This document shows positions 10,280 through 19,342 of a stretch of DNA of 64,000 bases, piece after piece (within the stretch, counting starts at the first letter, position 1; each line of letters starts with the position of its first letter). The position numbers and the translations under genes are program-made. Below the pieces are notes generated by a model. The model did not search any database, was not told the origin of the DNA, and worked only from the letters and a program-made list of their open reading frames with translations. The stretch comes from an uncultured bacterium (lineage in GTDB: Bacteria > Bacillota > Clostridia > Lachnospirales > Lachnospiraceae). The stretch lies in the NCBI GenBank assembly GCA_905215775.1, contig CAJMRM010000001.1, positions 1-64,000 of the forward strand, given 5' to 3'.

Positions 10280-10328
10280 ACAGACATAAAGAACAAAAAC
10301 AAACGATCAGCCACAAGGAGGTTTTTCT

Positions 10329-10640
10329 ATGTCAGCTATGAATATCACAAGAGAAAATTTTGAACAGGAGATCATGGGAAGCGACCGCCCTGTCCTTCTG
10401 GATTTCTGGGCGTCCTGGTGCGGCCCCTGCCGGATGGTATCCCCCATTGTGGACGAGATCGCGGGAGAGTATCCGGATATCCGGGTGGGAAAGATCAATG
10501 TGGATGAACAGCCGGAGCTGGCCGGACAGTTCGGCGTCATGAGCATCCCCTCCCTGTTTTACATGGAAAACGGAACGATCGTCCGCAAGACCATGGGCGC
10601 CATGCCAAAACAGCAGATCTTAAAATTCATCGGAAAATAA
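10329..10640 (+). CDS. trxA: Thioredoxin
   Basis: A 103-aa cytosolic dithiol oxidoreductase. The redox motif WCGPC places the cysteines at residues 31 and 34. The cis-proline loop is IPSLF, and the buried Asp of DFWASW is kept. Length and fold order match classical thioredoxins. AAGGAGG stands at the right distance before the ATG at 10329. It stands alone between a divergent thiamine gene and a convergent Crp/Fnr regulator. No thioredoxin reductase is in the window. Confidence 0.95.
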   Translation: MSAMNITRENFEQEIMGSDRPVLLDFWASWCGPCRMVSPIVDEIAGEYPDIRVGKINVDEQPELAGQFGVMSIPSLFYMENGTIVRKTMGAMPKQQILKFIGK

Positions 10641-10650
10641 ATTCTGTACT

Positions 10651-10698
10651 GCCGCAGAGCGGCTCTCCGGTACTCCCGGAGCTGCCGTTTTCTGCGGC
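10651..10698. terminator. Bidirectional hairpin between thioredoxin and Crp/Fnr genes
   Basis: GCCGCAGA (10651-10658) pairs with TCTGCGGC (10691-10698), and CTCCGG (10665-10670) with CCGGAG (10676-10681), giving a long extended stem between two convergent genes. There is no good T-run on either side, so termination is inferred from position. Confidence 0.5.
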
Positions 10699-10704
10699 AG
10701 CCGT

Positions 10705-11364
10705 TTATGCGTCCGCCAGTGCTGACAGCCCCTTCCGGTCCAGGATCTCCACTGCCCCTCTGGAAAGCCTCACAAGGCCCTCGGTCTGGAAGTATTTCAG
10801 CATCCGGGTGACCACCTCCCTGGCCGTCCCCATATGGCTGGCAATCCGTTCATGGGTGATCTTAAGGGTATCCGTTTCCTCCAGAACACTCTCCTCCAGA
10901 AGAAAATCCGCCAGCCGTTTATCAAAGCTCTTCCACATCACCTGATCCATGAGCCACATCACGTCGGTGAACCGGGACGCCATGACCTGGCTGGTATAAT
11001 TGGCCACCACAGCCGACCGTTCCATCAGTCCCTTATAGAAATCCGGCGGAACGATCCAGAGATCCGTATCCTTTTCTGCCGAAATAAATACGTCAAACTG
11101 GAGACTGCTCATAATGCAGGAGGCGGAAAACAGGCAGATATCCCGCTCAAACAGCCGGTACAGGGTGATCTCCCGCCCCTCCTCCGAGATCATATGGGCC
11201 CGAAGCTGGCCGGAGGCGATCACCAGAAGTCCCGTGCATACGCCGTCTCCTCCATGAAGCAGCGTGCCTTTGGGAACGCTCCGCTTCACCGCCGCGTAAT
11301 CAAGTTTTTCCTGGTCCGCCCTGTCCAGCTGGTCATAAATGGGAAAATACTGGGATATGGTCAT
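10705..11364 (-). CDS. Crp/Fnr-family transcriptional regulator
   Basis: A 219-aa protein with an N-terminal cyclic-nucleotide-binding-like beta-roll (about 20-120), a dimerisation helix, and a C-terminal Crp-type winged HTH (ITHERIASHMGTAREVVTRM, about 168-187). I see no Cys cluster of the FNR type, so the signal is unknown. An upstream in-frame start at 11409 exists, but the ATG at 11364 has an AGGAGG site. It is the only gene between thioredoxin and a divergent weak ORF, so its targets are not obvious. Confidence 0.88.
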   Translation of the reverse strand: MTISQYFPIYDQLDRADQEKLDYAAVKRSVPKGTLLHGGDGVCTGLLVIASGQLRAHMISEEGREITLYRLFERDICLFSASCIMSSLQFDVFISAEKDTDLWIVPPDFYKGLMERSAVVANYTSQVMASRFTDVMWLMDQVMWKSFDKRLADFLLEESVLEETDTLKITHERIASHMGTAREVVTRMLKYFQTEGLVRLSRGAVEILDRKGLSALADA

Positions 11365-11397
11365 GGCCTTCCGCCTCCTGTTCTGTGATATGGTTCC

Positions 11398-11403
11398 ATT
11401 ATA
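11398..11403 (-). promoter_or_regulatory. Consensus -10 box upstream of the Crp/Fnr gene
   Basis: TATAAT on the minus strand, 34 bases before the start codon. No convincing -35 lies 16-18 nt upstream, which fits an activated or autoregulated promoter. Nearby GTACTGTAC-like symmetry could be a binding site. Confidence 0.4.
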
Positions 11404-11740
11404 CTGCATCTTTGAAGTACAGTACAGATGCTCTTCTTATTTTTTCGGACAGGAAAACAGGCCCGCGCTTTTCACGCATGGCCTGTTTTCCTGTTGCAGC
11501 ATTCATTTGTTTCTGCCCCGTGTCTCCCCTCCTCATGGAAGACAGCCGCATCCGGCTCAAAAAGATTGGAGAAAAGATCCGGACTGCTTCATCCGCAGGC
11601 ATCCACTCCGCGGAATGGGGCATTTCTCACATGGAGAACTGTATGGTATTACAAAAAGTTTGTACGGATTCCAAATTGTTTGGATGGCTTCATTATACTG
11701 TCTCCCTCCCCGATTGTCAAGGGGTTTTCTGGATGAATTT

Positions 11741-12040
11741 ATGTACGGTCCCGGGGTTCCGGATCTCCTCCCCCGCGGAACAAAAACCCACCGGTACCGC
11801 GAAGGCGACTTCCAGTGGACCGTCCTGTTCCGGTTTGAAAATGTTCTTTTTCCCTCCAAAGATACGGGAACCGGAGATCTTCTCCATGTGAATAATTTTT
11901 ATGGAGACCTGACCCTTTATTCTGACGGGGAAACGGTGCAGTGCGGCTTCTCCGGCCAGGAACCGTGGGCCCGGGATGTCATGGACATCATCACCCTGTA
12001 TCCGGTATCAGAACAGCCCTCGGCTTTCTCTGGAATTTGA
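11741..12040 (+). CDS. Possible small hypothetical protein
   Basis: A 99-aa frame that I do not recognise. It is mentioned because its second half (REGDFQWTVLFRFENVLF through RDVMDIITLYPVSEQ) has the codon pattern of real genes here (G/C-rich third positions) and balanced composition. The ATG at 11741 lacks a clear ribosome site. The stop touches the -35 box of the next gene. It may be a fragment of an older gene. The rest of 11410-12122 shows nothing else but promoters. Confidence 0.3.
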   Translation: MYGPGVPDLLPRGTKTHRYREGDFQWTVLFRFENVLFPSKDTGTGDLLHVNNFYGDLTLYSDGETVQCGFSGQEPWARDVMDIITLYPVSEQPSAFSGI

Positions 12041-12092
12041 CAAATGGCCTCCGCGGAATTATAATAGATATGATGTCCGCATTGGGCGGACA
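12037..12092 (+). promoter_or_regulatory. Consensus promoter and possible operator for the YheO-like regulator
   Basis: TTGACA (12037-12042), 17-nt spacer, TATAAT (12060-12065): a perfect sigma-A promoter. Just after the likely start of transcription lies an inverted repeat, TGTCCGC (12074-12080) and GCGGACA (12086-12092), with a 5-nt loop. It could be an operator for autoregulation or a leader hairpin. Confidence 0.65.
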
Positions 12093-12122
12093 AATCTGAA
12101 CCAGCACCGAAAGGGGAACATT

Positions 12123-12806
12123 GTGGAAATAGGACACTACCTGGACTTTGACTTTTTGATCCGTTTTCTGGAGGGCCTCCAGAAATTTCTTGGTGAGGAC
12201 AGCGAGATCCTCATTCATGACTACCGGAAGGGCTACGACCATACCATCGTGTATGCGCTGAACGCAGACTTAAGCGGCCGCCATGTAGGCGGTTCTCCCA
12301 AGGGCGGTATGATCACCCAGTTCGGAAAGAGCATCGAGCCCTTAAAGGACAGTATCCAGACCTTTTCCAACGGGCCCAGGGACCGTTTTTTTAAATCCTT
12401 TACGACACTAATCCCCGATGAAAACGGGAAGATCATCGGCTCTGTCTGCGTCAACCTGGATGTGTCCCAGCTTCTGATCGCACAGAACGCCCTCCAGACC
12501 TTTATCCAGCACCCGGCCACCGATATCCACACGCCTCCGGCCACCGATATGGACGCCCTGGCCACAAAGAACGTAGACGATATCCTCCAGTATTATATGA
12601 ACCAGGCCGAATCCCTGGTGGGCAAGCCCATGTCCCTGATGAATAAAGAAGAAAAAATTAAAGCCCTGGACTACCTGGATCAGAAGGGCGTGTTCAAGAT
12701 CTCAAAGACCAGCGTTCTCCTCTGCGAGACGTTTCAGATCTCCAAGTACACGCTGTATAACTATCTGGAGGAGGCCAGGTCCGGCCGGAGCGATGAGGAG
12801 GCGTAG
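12123..12806 (+). CDS. YheO-family PAS/HTH transcriptional regulator
   Basis: A 227-aa protein with a YheO-type PAS-like domain (residues 5-120; LGEDSEILIHDY, PDENGKIIGSVCVNLDVS) and a C-terminal helix-turn-helix (LDQKGVFKISKTSVLLCETF to ISKYTLYNYL). A linker with a repeated P-P-A-T-D-(I/M)-D/H pattern lies near residues 130-145. The start is GTG at 12123 after AAAGGGG; the longer frame from 11976 would overlap the promoter. Such proteins act as DNA-binding regulators with unidentified ligands. It stands alone under a strong promoter. Confidence 0.85.
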   Translation: MEIGHYLDFDFLIRFLEGLQKFLGEDSEILIHDYRKGYDHTIVYALNADLSGRHVGGSPKGGMITQFGKSIEPLKDSIQTFSNGPRDRFFKSFTTLIPDENGKIIGSVCVNLDVSQLLIAQNALQTFIQHPATDIHTPPATDMDALATKNVDDILQYYMNQAESLVGKPMSLMNKEEKIKALDYLDQKGVFKISKTSVLLCETFQISKYTLYNYLEEARSGRSDEEA

Positions 12807-12871
12807 AACACGCCTCCTTTTTCTGTCCAGGAACGCTGTCTGTCCGGTCCTCTGTCCCGGATCCGTTCTCT

Positions 12872-13387
12872 TTATGGCTTCTGCTTCCCGTAAATGCACA
12901 GGTCATAGATGTTCCCGTTTTTATCCACCGCCTGCTTTAAAAGCCCCTCCAGCTCAAAGCCGTTCTTTTCCAGGACCCGCCTGGATGCCTGGTTGGGCTC
13001 ATAGACCCGTCCGGTGATCCGGAGGATATCCAGGCTCCTCCATGCCTCTTCGCATATGAGTCCCGCTGCCTCCGTCATGATCCCCCGGGACCAGACGCTC
13101 CGGTCCAACATATATCCGATCTCCGCGCCGCAGCGGTAAACGTCCGTTCCCTGCTCCACCGAAATATTTCCAACGACCGCTCCGTCCAGGCAGACGGCCC
13201 GGAACACCCCGTCCCTCCCGTCACGGTCCAGGGTCATCCCGATCCACCATTCTGCATCCTTTTCTGTGTATGGGAACGGCAGGCGGTTCCTCACATAAGA
13301 CCGGTCCACGCCATTGCAGAGCTTTGCCAGGACCTCCTTATCCTCCATAGTCCAGGGCCTTAAGCTGACACGTCCATTTCTTTTCAT
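12872..13387 (-). CDS. GNAT-family N-acetyltransferase (RimJ/RimL type)
   Basis: A 171-aa acetyl-CoA-dependent acyltransferase of the ribosomal-protein-acetyltransferase subgroup. It opens with VSLRPWTMED, carries VVGNISVEQG and IGYMLDRSVWSRGIMTEA (acetyl-CoA pyrophosphate loop, about 90-110), and ends with the NQASRRVLEKNGF helix typical of this group. The substrate cannot be inferred. The ATG at 13387 follows GAGGGAGG. It converges on the YheO-like gene and is separate from icd. Confidence 0.9.
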   Translation of the reverse strand: MKRNGRVSLRPWTMEDKEVLAKLCNGVDRSYVRNRLPFPYTEKDAEWWIGMTLDRDGRDGVFRAVCLDGAVVGNISVEQGTDVYRCGAEIGYMLDRSVWSRGIMTEAAGLICEEAWRSLDILRITGRVYEPNQASRRVLEKNGFELEGLLKQAVDKNGNIYDLCIYGKQKP

Positions 13388-13487
13388 TGCGCTTCCTCCC
13401 TCTCCGCTTCCGGCGGCAATTTTGTACCATTATATCCATGCATCCATAAATTGTCAATATATTTTGTTTTTATTCTTCTGCATGCAG

Positions 13488-13525
13488 AAAACTCCCCCGC
13501 AGCACATGGCCGCACGGGAGAGTTT
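13488..13525 (-). terminator. Probable terminator after icd
   Basis: AAACTCCC (13488-13495) can pair with GGGAGAGTTT (13516-13525) across a GC-rich loop, downstream of icd on the minus strand. TTTTCTGC follows rather than a clean U-tract. Confidence 0.4.
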
Positions 13526-13583
13526 CCTGTTGAGGTATTTGGGGTATATAAGGTATGTATCCAAAATTGGGGAATGGCGTCTG

Positions 13584-14795
13584 TTACAGCATAGCCTCCA
13601 GATTTTTCCGGATAGCCAGGATGAAATCCCTGCTGTTTAATACGGTGGGGCTGGGAAGGGTGGTAATGAGAGCCAGGTCCTTCGTCATCTTCCCGCTTTC
13701 AATGGTGTCGATGGTGGCCTTTTCCAGCTTATCTGCAAAGGCTGCCAGCTCCTGGTTTCCGTCCAGCTCGCCCCGCTTTCTCAGCGCTCCGGACCAGGCG
13801 AAGATGGTGGCCACCGAGTTGGTGGAGGTCTCCTCACCCTTTAAGTGCTTATAATAGTGACGCTGTACGGTTCCATGGGCCGCCTCATACTCATAATATC
13901 CGTTGGGGGATACCAGCACCGAGGTCATCATGGCCAGGGAGCCGAAGGCAGAGGAAACCATGTCGCTCATAACGTCGCCGTCGTAATTCTTGCAGGCCCA
14001 GATGAAGCCGCCCTCCGCCTTCATGACCCGGGCAACGGCATCGTCGATGAGGGTGTAGAAGTATTCAATGCCCGCAGCCTTGAACCTTTCTTTATAGGAA
14101 GCCTCGTAGATCTCTGCAAAAATATCCTTGAACCGGTGATCGTACTTCTTGGAGACCGTATCCTTTGTGGCAAACCACAGATCCTGCTTTGTCTCCAGAG
14201 CGTACTCAAAGCAGCTCTTTGCAAAATTTTCAATGGAATCGTCCAGATTATACTGCCCCTGGACCACGCCCGGTCCCTCAAAGGCATGAACGGAAATCAT
14301 CTCCTCCGGAGAGCCGTCTGCCGGCGTATACACCAGCTTCACCTCTCCTGCGCCGGGGATCCTGAGCTCTGCATTTTTATATACATCGCCGTAGGCGTGT
14401 CTTGCCAGGGTGATGGGCTTTTTCCAGTTCTTCACACAGGGCTCGATTCCCTTGACCACAATGGGACAGCGGAATACGGTGCCGTCTAAGATGGCGCGGA
14501 TGGTGCCGTTGGGGCTCTTCCACATCTCCTTCAGGTTATATTCCTTTACGCGGGCTGCGTTGGCGGTGATGGTGGCGCATTTTACGGCAACGCCGTACTT
14601 CTTTGTGGCCTCCGCCGCATCCACGGTTACCTGGTCATTGGTCTGGTCCCGGTATTCCAGTCCCAGATCGTAGTATTCCGTATTTAAGTCGATAAAAGGC
14701 GTAAGAAGATCATCCTTGATGTACTGCCAGAGGATCCTGGTCATCTCATCTCCGTCCATCTCCACCAGGGGAGTCTTCATCTGAATTTTTTCCAT
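13584..14795 (-). CDS. icd: NADP-type isocitrate dehydrogenase (eukaryote-like subfamily)
   Basis: Oxidises isocitrate to 2-oxoglutarate and CO2. The 403-aa protein resembles the IDH1/IDH2-like homodimeric group, not E. coli Icd: it shows [15 protein letters not shown], the substrate-loop [13 protein letters not shown] (about 95-107), [12 protein letters not shown] and the C-terminal [15 protein letters not shown]. The second ATG (14795) is chosen because AAAGGAGG is only 3 nt from the first. It is the third gene of a row with a MatC-type carrier (18 nt upstream) and a DUF6282 gene, opposite a LysR regulator. Biosynthetic glutamate supply is the other obvious role. Confidence 0.93.
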   Translation of the reverse strand: MEKIQMKTPLVEMDGDEMTRILWQYIKDDLLTPFIDLNTEYYDLGLEYRDQTNDQVTVDAAEATKKYGVAVKCATITANAARVKEYNLKEMWKSPNGTIRAILDGTVFRCPIVVKGIEPCVKNWKKPITLARHAYGDVYKNAELRIPGAGEVKLVYTPADGSPEEMISVHAFEGPGVVQGQYNLDDSIENFAKSCFEYALETKQDLWFATKDTVSKKYDHRFKDIFAEIYEASYKERFKAAGIEYFYTLIDDAVARVMKAEGGFIWACKNYDGDVMSDMVSSAFGSLAMMTSVLVSPNGYYEYEAAHGTVQRHYYKHLKGEETSTNSVATIFAWSGALRKRGELDGNQELAAFADKLEKATIDTIESGKMTKDLALITTLPSPTVLNSRDFILAIRKNLEAML

Positions 14796-14813
14796 TTCCA
14801 TATTCCTCCTTTA

Positions 14814-16127
14814 TTAAAGAACCATGGCTACGATCACGTTATAAACCGCACAGCTGATCACGCTGATGGGTACGGCCACAAATAACAGACGGTTGAACAG
14901 GGCGTTCCTCTCCTCCTCATTTCCGCAGGAGCCAAGGATCAGGCTGCCGCCGGAAGAGAACGGGCTGATGGCGCTGGACTGTGCGCCCAGGACTGTGCAG
15001 GCGAAAAGCACAGCCGGATTCAGTCCTGTGGACACGGCCAGAGCCGGGATCAACGGGAACAGAGCCGGGGCAACCACGCCTGTGGTGGAGCTGAAGAAGC
15101 TCATGAACGCTGCCACCAGGCTGAAGGCAATGGGAACCAGAGCCACCGGTACGTTGGAGCCGATCCATGCGGACAGGGCGTCGATGGTGCCTGCCTTAAC
15201 GGCTACGGCGATCAGCATGCCTGCTCCGGCGATCATGATGATGGTATTCCACGGTACGCGGGCGATGACCTCCTTCTGGGGAGCCAGGTTCATCAAAAGC
15301 GCGATCACAGTGAAGCAGATGGCCACCAGGCCCACGTCGATCTTACTGCTGATGGCTGCGATCACCGAATTGCCCGGCATCACCAACTTTAATAAGGGGA
15401 ATACCAGTACCACTGCCATCATGAGCAGCATCAGGTTCAGGGTCATTTTCTGCTTTTTATCAAAGGGCTCCGGCTTTTTAAAGGTGATTCCCTTTCCGAT
15501 GTTCCGGTTGGCCTTGAAGCCGTAGCGGAAAATGGCAATGAGGATCAGAGAGAATACGATGGCAAAGCCGAAGATCTTAAACTCCTCGCTGAAGGAATCG
15601 GGCGCCGTAAGAGCCGGTTCTGCCTCATAGGCAGTTTCCATCAGGCCGCGGAACACAACGCCCAGAGCCGCTGTGGGGAAGTTTCCTCCGGCCAGGGCTC
15701 CGCAGTTGATGGCCACGGCTCCGGTGAGCTTGTCCATTTTGGCCTCGTCGCAGATCACTAAGGTGATGGGGGCCAGGAACGCCAGTACGGTAAAGTATGC
15801 CGCTCCCATGACAGAGAGGATCACTGCCACGAAGAAAAGGGCAAAGGGAAGAAGTCCCGGAAAGCTCCTGCATGCGTAAAGCAGGGCAGAGGACATTTTT
15901 TCAAGGGTTCCGTTGATGGCTGCAAAATTGTAAAACAGGGATACGGAAAGAATGACGAACATGGTGCTGGTGGGCCAGCAGGCGATCAGCTCCTTCGTCT
16001 TCATGCCCAGTGCAAAGCATCCGATGAGGTATGCGAATGTGATGCAGAAAAATCCCGTATTGATCTTTGTCTTGTAACCCAGCACGACTGCCAGGGCTAT
16101 GGATGCCACAAGAACAACGCTGATCAT
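14814..16127 (-). CDS. MatC-type (SLC13-like) dicarboxylate carrier
   Basis: A 437-aa integral membrane protein with about 11-12 hydrophobic segments. The N-terminal half has the MatC_N character (LGYKTKINTGFFCITFAYLIG, and GALAGGNFPTAALG). The second half has the serine-rich re-entrant motif (FSSTTGVVAPALFPLIPAL; SSAISPFSSGGSLILGSCG) of SLC13-like carriers. It most likely imports a di- or tricarboxylate such as malonate, malate or citrate. Placement next to icd fits, but the substrate is not proven. A GGAGG site precedes the ATG at 16127. Confidence 0.8.
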   Translation of the reverse strand: MISVVLVASIALAVVLGYKTKINTGFFCITFAYLIGCFALGMKTKELIACWPTSTMFVILSVSLFYNFAAINGTLEKMSSALLYACRSFPGLLPFALFFVAVILSVMGAAYFTVLAFLAPITLVICDEAKMDKLTGAVAINCGALAGGNFPTAALGVVFRGLMETAYEAEPALTAPDSFSEEFKIFGFAIVFSLILIAIFRYGFKANRNIGKGITFKKPEPFDKKQKMTLNLMLLMMAVVLVFPLLKLVMPGNSVIAAISSKIDVGLVAICFTVIALLMNLAPQKEVIARVPWNTIIMIAGAGMLIAVAVKAGTIDALSAWIGSNVPVALVPIAFSLVAAFMSFFSSTTGVVAPALFPLIPALAVSTGLNPAVLFACTVLGAQSSAISPFSSGGSLILGSCGNEEERNALFNRLLFVAVPISVISCAVYNVIVAMVL

Positions 16128-16154
16128 ATCATTTTCCTCCTTAAAATATGCGTT

Positions 16155-17018
16155 TTAATCCTCCAGTCCCAGCAGACGGGACGGAATGGTACGGGTCATA
16201 TGGTATACATGCTCCTCCGGGATCCCGTGATCCACCAGATACTGCATATACTCCTCCATGGCCAGCTCCCAGTGGGGATTTTCCGTCTGTCCGCCGTCGG
16301 TGTCCACCATCACGTTCTGGTAGCCCACCTCTTTGATGATCTCCACATTGGACGGAAGATTGCTCTTATACTTTCCGCCTCCCATGTTCTGGGCGTAGCA
16401 GCGTTCCAGGATCACATCGTAATCCTTTACGATCCGCACCTGGTCCTCCACGCTCATGTCCACGATCCACCACTCGGGATGGGTGACCACAATGTTCTTA
16501 ACTCCTGCGTTCCGGGCTGCCTCCACTACGATGAAGGCTTCCTCCGGTGACACATGGGCGGTCCCCAGAACTGCGTTGTGATCCCGGATCAGGCCGAATA
16601 CATCGTTCAGCTCCGGAACCACCGCTCCGTCTCTCACCACATCCACACAGCCTGCCGGATCCAGATTGTTTTTCACCATATGGTTCCTGGCTGACTGGGT
16701 CGGAAGCCACACGACCTTTGCTCCCAGCTTCAGCGCCACGTCCACAGCCTTGGGATTGATTCCTCCCACCACCTTATTTAAGGTAATGCTGCCGAACATG
16801 GTAAAATTGTTGGTCTTTCCATGGACGATCTCGTTGTGGCGGTTGCAGAGGTACGCCCGGTCCATGGTGGTTCCCTGGTGGGTCTTTAAAACAATGGCCC
16901 GCGCGCCCACGCGGATCCCGGCCTCCATCATCTCAAAATCATCATATGCACGAAGCCTTAAATCCGGATTCGTATGCACATGCATGTCGATGACGCCTTT
17001 CATTGACACTTTGCTCAT
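16155..17018 (-). CDS. DUF6282 amidohydrolase-like protein
   Basis: A 287-aa protein resembling metal-dependent TIM-barrel hydrolases: DMHVHTNPD at the N-terminus gives an HxH pair, TAHVSPEEAF and VVTHPEWW supply further His ligands, and MVDTDGGQ near residue 240 carries an Asp. The activity is unknown. The first gene of the row DUF6282 / MatC carrier / icd, it probably processes a compound taken up by the carrier. The ATG at 17018 is chosen over an upstream TTG because of the GGAAGGGG site. Confidence 0.75.
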   Translation of the reverse strand: MSKVSMKGVIDMHVHTNPDLRLRAYDDFEMMEAGIRVGARAIVLKTHQGTTMDRAYLCNRHNEIVHGKTNNFTMFGSITLNKVVGGINPKAVDVALKLGAKVVWLPTQSARNHMVKNNLDPAGCVDVVRDGAVVPELNDVFGLIRDHNAVLGTAHVSPEEAFIVVEAARNAGVKNIVVTHPEWWIVDMSVEDQVRIVKDYDVILERCYAQNMGGGKYKSNLPSNVEIIKEVGYQNVMVDTDGGQTENPHWELAMEEYMQYLVDHGIPEEHVYHMTRTIPSRLLGLED

Positions 17019-17063
17019 TTCCGTTTCCCCTTCCAATCTTTTTGTTTGTGCAATTCGTTCATC

Positions 17064-17149
17064 ATTCCATTCATAATGGAATTGCTTTCTGTCAATATTT
17101 ATCTTATACTATTCTTATGATCGCAGAAACCCAAAATATTGAATAGTAT
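17064..17149. promoter_or_regulatory. Two inverted repeats in the LysR/DUF6282 divergent region
   Basis: ATTCCATT/AATGGAAT (17064-17071, 17075-17082, 3-nt gap) and ATACTATTC/GAATAGTAT (17106-17114, 17141-17149, 26-nt gap) are both perfect. A minus-strand TTGACA (17090-17095) lies between them. Their position suggests LysR binding sites controlling the DUF6282-carrier-icd row and the regulator itself. Confidence 0.5.
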
Positions 17150-17251
17150 ATATCGGAAAAACCGATGGCAAATCCCTGCTCCGGTCCAGTCCTTCCGGCC
17201 GGCACAGGAACCCGGCAGAGGCTCCGGAGAGCCCGCAGCAAAAGGAGTCCT

Positions 17252-18169
17252 ATGAATCTGAAAGAACTGAATTATATTGTAACCATCGCCGACGAGGGCA
17301 GTATTTCCCGGGCGGCCGAAAAGCTTTATATGGCCCAGTCCAGCCTGAGCCAGTTTCTCCAGCTTTATGAGGCGGAGCTGGGAGCGCCCCTGTTTATGCG
17401 GACCTCCCGGGGCGTGCGTCCCACGGCCTCCGGCTCGGTCTTTTTAAACCATGCCCGCCAGATCCTCCTCCAGTACCACCGGGCCCAGAGTGAGCTGTGG
17501 GACATTGAGGAGCTTTCCGGCGGCCGTATCGAGCTGGGCATCAGCACCTTCCGGGGCACCTATCTGCTGCCTCCTGTGCTGAAGCGGTTCCGGGACCGGT
17601 ATCCGAAGATCCATGTGGAGATCACCGAAAAGGACAGCATGTACCTGGAGGAAATGATCCTGGAGGGCCTTCTGGACATGGCGCTTCTGGCCCTCCCCAG
17701 CCCCCGGCTCCACAAGCAGCTGGATTTTCTCACCCGGGATGAGATCTATATGGTGGCCGTTTCGGACCATCCCATCATGGAGCTTGTCCACCGGGAGGAG
17801 GACGGAAAAAGCTGGGTCGATCTCAGGGACGCAGCCCGGTTCGAGTGCATTCTGGGGCCTCCAAAGACCATCCTGGGCTCCATGATCCGGAAGGCATTTG
17901 AGGACCTGCACCTGGAGCCTCTGGCCCAGAATACCAACATTACCGCCCCCTTCGCCGCCGCCATGGCCCGAGAGGGCATTGCCCTTTCCTTTACCTATCA
18001 TTCCTGTATGGTGGAGGCTCCCGGTGTGGAATATCTGTCCGTGGGCCGGGAGGGGCTCTTTCTGGATCTTTCCCTGGCCTATCCTGCCGGCGAATACCGC
18101 TCCAAGGCCACCATGGCCCTGGCGAAGATGTTCCATGAGATTTATCAGGAGACGTCCATCCGGCCATAG
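17252..18169 (+). CDS. LysR-family transcriptional regulator
   Basis: A 305-aa regulator: N-terminal winged HTH (ELNYIVTIADEGSISRAAEK, residues 4-23, then MAQSSLSQFLQ) and a periplasmic-binding-protein-like effector domain (about 90-295). The ATG at 17252 has AAAGGAG. The frame is open upstream to 17165, but that sequence does not look like LysR. It is divergent from the DUF6282-carrier-icd genes, the usual arrangement for a LysR regulator and its target, so it probably responds to the transported acid or a product of it. Confidence 0.92.
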   Translation: MNLKELNYIVTIADEGSISRAAEKLYMAQSSLSQFLQLYEAELGAPLFMRTSRGVRPTASGSVFLNHARQILLQYHRAQSELWDIEELSGGRIELGISTFRGTYLLPPVLKRFRDRYPKIHVEITEKDSMYLEEMILEGLLDMALLALPSPRLHKQLDFLTRDEIYMVAVSDHPIMELVHREEDGKSWVDLRDAARFECILGPPKTILGSMIRKAFEDLHLEPLAQNTNITAPFAAAMAREGIALSFTYHSCMVEAPGVEYLSVGREGLFLDLSLAYPAGEYRSKATMALAKMFHEIYQETSIRP

Positions 18170-18376
18170 GCCCATAGGCCAGGGAAGGCATCCGGCTCTG
18201 CGGTCCCTGTTCCGGCCGTCCGCCCCAGGACGGACTTCCCGGAAGCCGCAGCCCCTCATCCGGCCTTTCTGTCTATATGCGTTCCCCGGAGCCCCGCGCC
18301 TGCGGCGGAAGCTCCCGGGATCACGGACCATTCCTTCCGTCATTTCTATCATCCTTTCATCCGGAGGTTTCAAATT

Positions 18377-19150
18377 ATGGATAAAATAAACGATGCATTA
18401 AAAAAGCTGGAGCTTGAGATCGCAGATGTGAAACGCCGCCTCCAGGCTCTTCCGGACGGCAGCCTTATCTGTTCCCGTAATGGAAATTACTGGAAATGGT
18501 ACTGGAACAGCGGGGACGGTCTTTCCTATCTCCCCAAAAGCGCCCGTCCCCTGGCCGAAAAACTGGCTGCCAGAAAGTATCTTTCCCTTCTATTGAAGTC
18601 CCTCCAGGCCAGACGTTCCTTTCTTGACTCTTATCTTGCCCGGAAAAGCCAGGCCGCTGAACAGGCTGTACAGGCTTTCCTTGAAAATCCCGCTTACCAA
18701 CCTCTTCTCGCTCCCTATTTTACCCCTTTGTCCCCGGAGCTGGCCCGGTGGGCAGCGGCCCCCTATGACCAGAATCCCCTGTTTCCAGAGCAGCGGATCC
18801 ATAAATGCGCCTCCGGCCATCTGGTCCGGTCCAAGTCTGAGGCGATCATCGACATGGCGCTGTATACCAGCCGGATCCCCTTCCGGTATGAGTGCGCCCT
18901 CACTTTGGGAAAGACTGTGATCTACCCGGATTTTACCATCCGCGACCCCTCCAGCGGAAAAACGTATTACTGGGAGCATTTCGGCATGATGGATCAGCCG
19001 TCCTACGCTTCCCGTACCTTCTCAAAGCTCCAGCTGTACACTTCCTTTCAGATCATCCCTTCGATCCAGCTTATCACCACCTACGAAACCCAGGAACATC
19101 CCCTGAGCACAGAAACGGCCGAAGCCCTGGTGCGGCAGTATTTCCTATAA
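18377..19150 (+). CDS. Orphan PD-(D/E)XK nuclease-like protein
   Basis: A 257-aa protein with an N-terminal coiled-coil-like helical region (residues 1-105) and a C-terminal domain that has the order of a PD-(D/E)XK nuclease: RSKSE (Glu155), YECAL, YPDF (Asp185), YYWEHFGMMD (Glu200). I have seen this layout in many unannotated Lachnospiraceae proteins but know no function. No restriction, phage or toxin gene is adjacent, so a role in DNA repair or defence would be speculation. Nearby genes run the other way. The start has a weak GGAGG at about 10 nt. Confidence 0.7.
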   Translation: MDKINDALKKLELEIADVKRRLQALPDGSLICSRNGNYWKWYWNSGDGLSYLPKSARPLAEKLAARKYLSLLLKSLQARRSFLDSYLARKSQAAEQAVQAFLENPAYQPLLAPYFTPLSPELARWAAAPYDQNPLFPEQRIHKCASGHLVRSKSEAIIDMALYTSRIPFRYECALTLGKTVIYPDFTIRDPSSGKTYYWEHFGMMDQPSYASRTFSKLQLYTSFQIIPSIQLITTYETQEHPLSTETAEALVRQYFL

Positions 19151-19342
19151 AAAAGAACGCGGACGGAAAGGTCTGGCCATTCGTTCTGTTTTTCCTGGAC
19201 GGGCCGCGTTTTGGAACTCCCGGAAACCGGCTGGTTTTCCCTTTCCCCATCCATATCATCAACCCCGTGCAAAAGCACAGGCTTCCCGGCCTGTCCTCCT
19301 CTTCCCTCTTCCATATTCCCCCTACTCGTATCTGCAAAAATA

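Noticed and set aside
13388..13583. Additional gene between the acetyltransferase and icd
   Set aside because: Frames crossing this gap run into both neighbours in the wrong strand and phase; the gap holds only a weak terminator.
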